Shown: positions 6,310 to 6,794 of the stretch, in pieces
Position numbering within the stretch: position 1 is the first letter of the stretch
How the letters are laid out: each line of letters opens with the position of its first letter
Origin: Aurantibrevibacter litoralis
GTDB lineage: Bacteria; Bacteroidota; Bacteroidia; Flavobacteriales; Flavobacteriaceae
NCBI RefSeq assembly: GCF_034651555.1
Contig: NZ_JAYEEQ010000039.1
Span: forward strand, 1 to 6,794
DNA length: 6,794 nt
Direction: 5' to 3'
Notes under the pieces: generated by a model
Seen by the model: only the letters and a program-made list of their open reading frames with translations
Database searches by the model: none
Told to the model about the DNA's origin: nothing
Position numbers and translations under genes: made by a program

Positions 6310-6449
6310 GTGTGGCAACACCGTGTATAGCTCATTGCGGGGCAAGTGATTGACTCGAAAGTTTGCGTTTTTTTGCTAACTTTACGACTTACTCGAAAGG
6401 ACTCGCTGTTTTATCCGCAACGAGCCATACACGAAGAACGTTGTGTGCA
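6310..6449 (+). repeat. attC-like palindrome G (ends unit 6, starts unit 7)
   Basis: The left box GTGTGGCAAC (6310-6319) is an exact 10-base reverse complement of the start of unit 6 (5920-5929), with three more matching bases after base 11. The right box GTTGTGTGCA (6440-6449) starts unit 7. The core is 126 bp and differs from palindrome A at only about six positions. The inner stem is GTGTATAGCTCATTGCGG (6323-6340) against CCGCAACGAGCCATACAC (6415-6432). Two near-identical sites 6.2 kb apart could also recombine by homology and delete units 1-6. Confidence 0.88.
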
Positions 6450-6794
6450 AGCCTAAAAAACGACAGTGGAACCATAAACAGACGACTAAAAACTGAGAAA
6501 AAGTAAACCATTTTGACAAGTGAACACGGACATAGAAACGATACAACAAACGGACAGCGAGTAAGTCGACACTCATTGCCCTGCCCTTCGTGGTTTATTT
6601 TTTTTTTCCACCGCACAAAAAATTTTGAAATTCTGCCACCGCACAAATGGCACATTTGCAAAACCGCACCAGCCAACGCTAAAGCCAAGTTTTGCAAAAG
6701 AGCCATTTCTTGCCAACGTGGATGCGCCGGTCAAATTGAGCCATGTGCGCCGGATGAAAGTGAGCCGTTTAAACTAGTTGCTTAAAATCGATTC
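6441..6794 (+). other. Start of unit 7, no convincing gene
   Basis: These 350 bases follow palindrome G and run to the window edge. A frame from TTG 6513 stays open for 90 codons to TAA 6785, but the product (Cys- and His-rich, with FIFFFHR from a T run) crosses a hairpin and looks unlike a natural protein. I treat it as doubtful. The segment also holds the direct repeat CCACCGCACAAA (6608-6619 and 6636-6647), a poly-T tract (6598-6607), and TGCGCCGG twice (6723-6730, 6746-6753). The end of the unit is not in the window. By the rule seen in the other units its left box should read close to TGCACACAAC. Confidence 0.5.
6648..6705 (+). repeat. Separate inverted repeat (hairpin) in unit 7
   Basis: TGGCACATTTGCAAAAC (6648-6664) and GTTTTGCAAAAGAGCCA (6689-6705) are reverse complements at 15 of 17 positions, with a 24-base loop. 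It lacks the AAC/GTT boxes and the 122-126 bp core, so it is a different kind of element from the seven palindromes. There is no T run after it, so a terminator is unlikely. Confidence 0.65.

Larger units (their letters stand above)
1..6794 (+). mobile_element. Array of integron-like gene cassettes (six complete, two partial)
   Basis: Seven palindromic sites of near-constant length divide the window into unit 0 (to 271), unit 1 (272-1209), unit 2 (1210-1858), unit 3 (1859-3480), unit 4 (3481-4573), unit 5 (4574-5920), unit 6 (5921-6440) and unit 7 (6441 onward), placing the cut after the G of the right-hand GTT as in integrons. Every unit begins GTT-R-Y-N5-A when that G is included. In all six complete units the first 9-10 bases are the reverse complement of the bases ending at the AAC of the unit's own downstream palindrome. 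Pairing continues 3-4 bases past a mismatch at position 11. Genes point one way and stop just before the site. This is seen directly. That the units move by site-specific recombination through a circle is inferred from the integron model. No integrase, attI site or transposase is in view. Confidence 0.75.

Noticed and set aside
141..6449. Palindromes as transcription terminators, REP elements or MITEs
   Set aside because: They lack T runs and target-site duplications. Their outer boxes match across the gene, not across the element, which these explanations do not predict.
141..6449. CRISPR array
   Set aside because: The repeats are long, degenerate palindromes separated by whole genes of variable size, with no short regular spacers.
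6389..6706. 105-codon ORF on the minus strand
   Set aside because: It runs through palindrome G and the unit 7 hairpin, and its direction is opposite to all cargo genes. It is likely chance.
6513..6785. 90-codon + strand ORF in unit 7
   Set aside because: The TTG start, poly-T-derived Phe run, passage through a hairpin and unnatural composition do not support a real gene. It is noted in the unit 7 entry only.

Overview
The window looks like a stretch of a Bacteroidota (Flavobacteriia-like) genome. The evidence is the AT-rich coding sequence rich in Asn, Lys and Ile, an 18-residue signal peptide ending in LSQ, a lipoprotein signal, and a TAnnTTTG-type promoter in front of the Fic gene. I cannot name the species.

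The main feature is an array of mobile-gene-cassette-like units. Seven imperfect palindromes of very uniform length (122-126 bp between a left AAC and a right GTT) lie near 148-273, 1088-1211, 1735-1860, 3360-3482, 4450-4575, 5801-5922 and 6317-6442. They bound six complete units and two partial ones. All convincing genes are on the + strand, and each gene-bearing unit ends with one palindrome 1-23 bp after the stop codon. The first 10-15 bases of each unit are the reverse complement of the bases just before its own downstream palindrome. They usually do not match the other end of the palindrome they sit beside. This is the relation between R' and R'' in integron cassettes (attC sites), but the sequence rules differ from the canonical GTTRRRY. 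No integrase is visible in the window.

Layout: 1-271, tail of unit 0, with a weak gene fragment. 272-1209, unit 1, a TauE/SafE (TSUP) membrane exporter. 1210-1858, unit 2, a small lipoprotein of unknown function. 1859-3480, unit 3, a 459-residue secreted protein of unknown function. 3481-4573, unit 4, two overlapping genes for single-pass membrane coiled-coil proteins. 4574-5920, unit 5, a Fic-domain protein with a C-terminal winged helix and repeated operator-like sites in its promoter. 5921-6440, unit 6, apparently noncoding, with a 55-bp tandem repeat. 6441-6794, start of unit 7, with no convincing gene and a separate hairpin.

The genes do not form a pathway. They look like independent accessory cargo, sharing only orientation and boundary elements. 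Only units 3 and 5 show a candidate promoter of their own; the others may be read from upstream.
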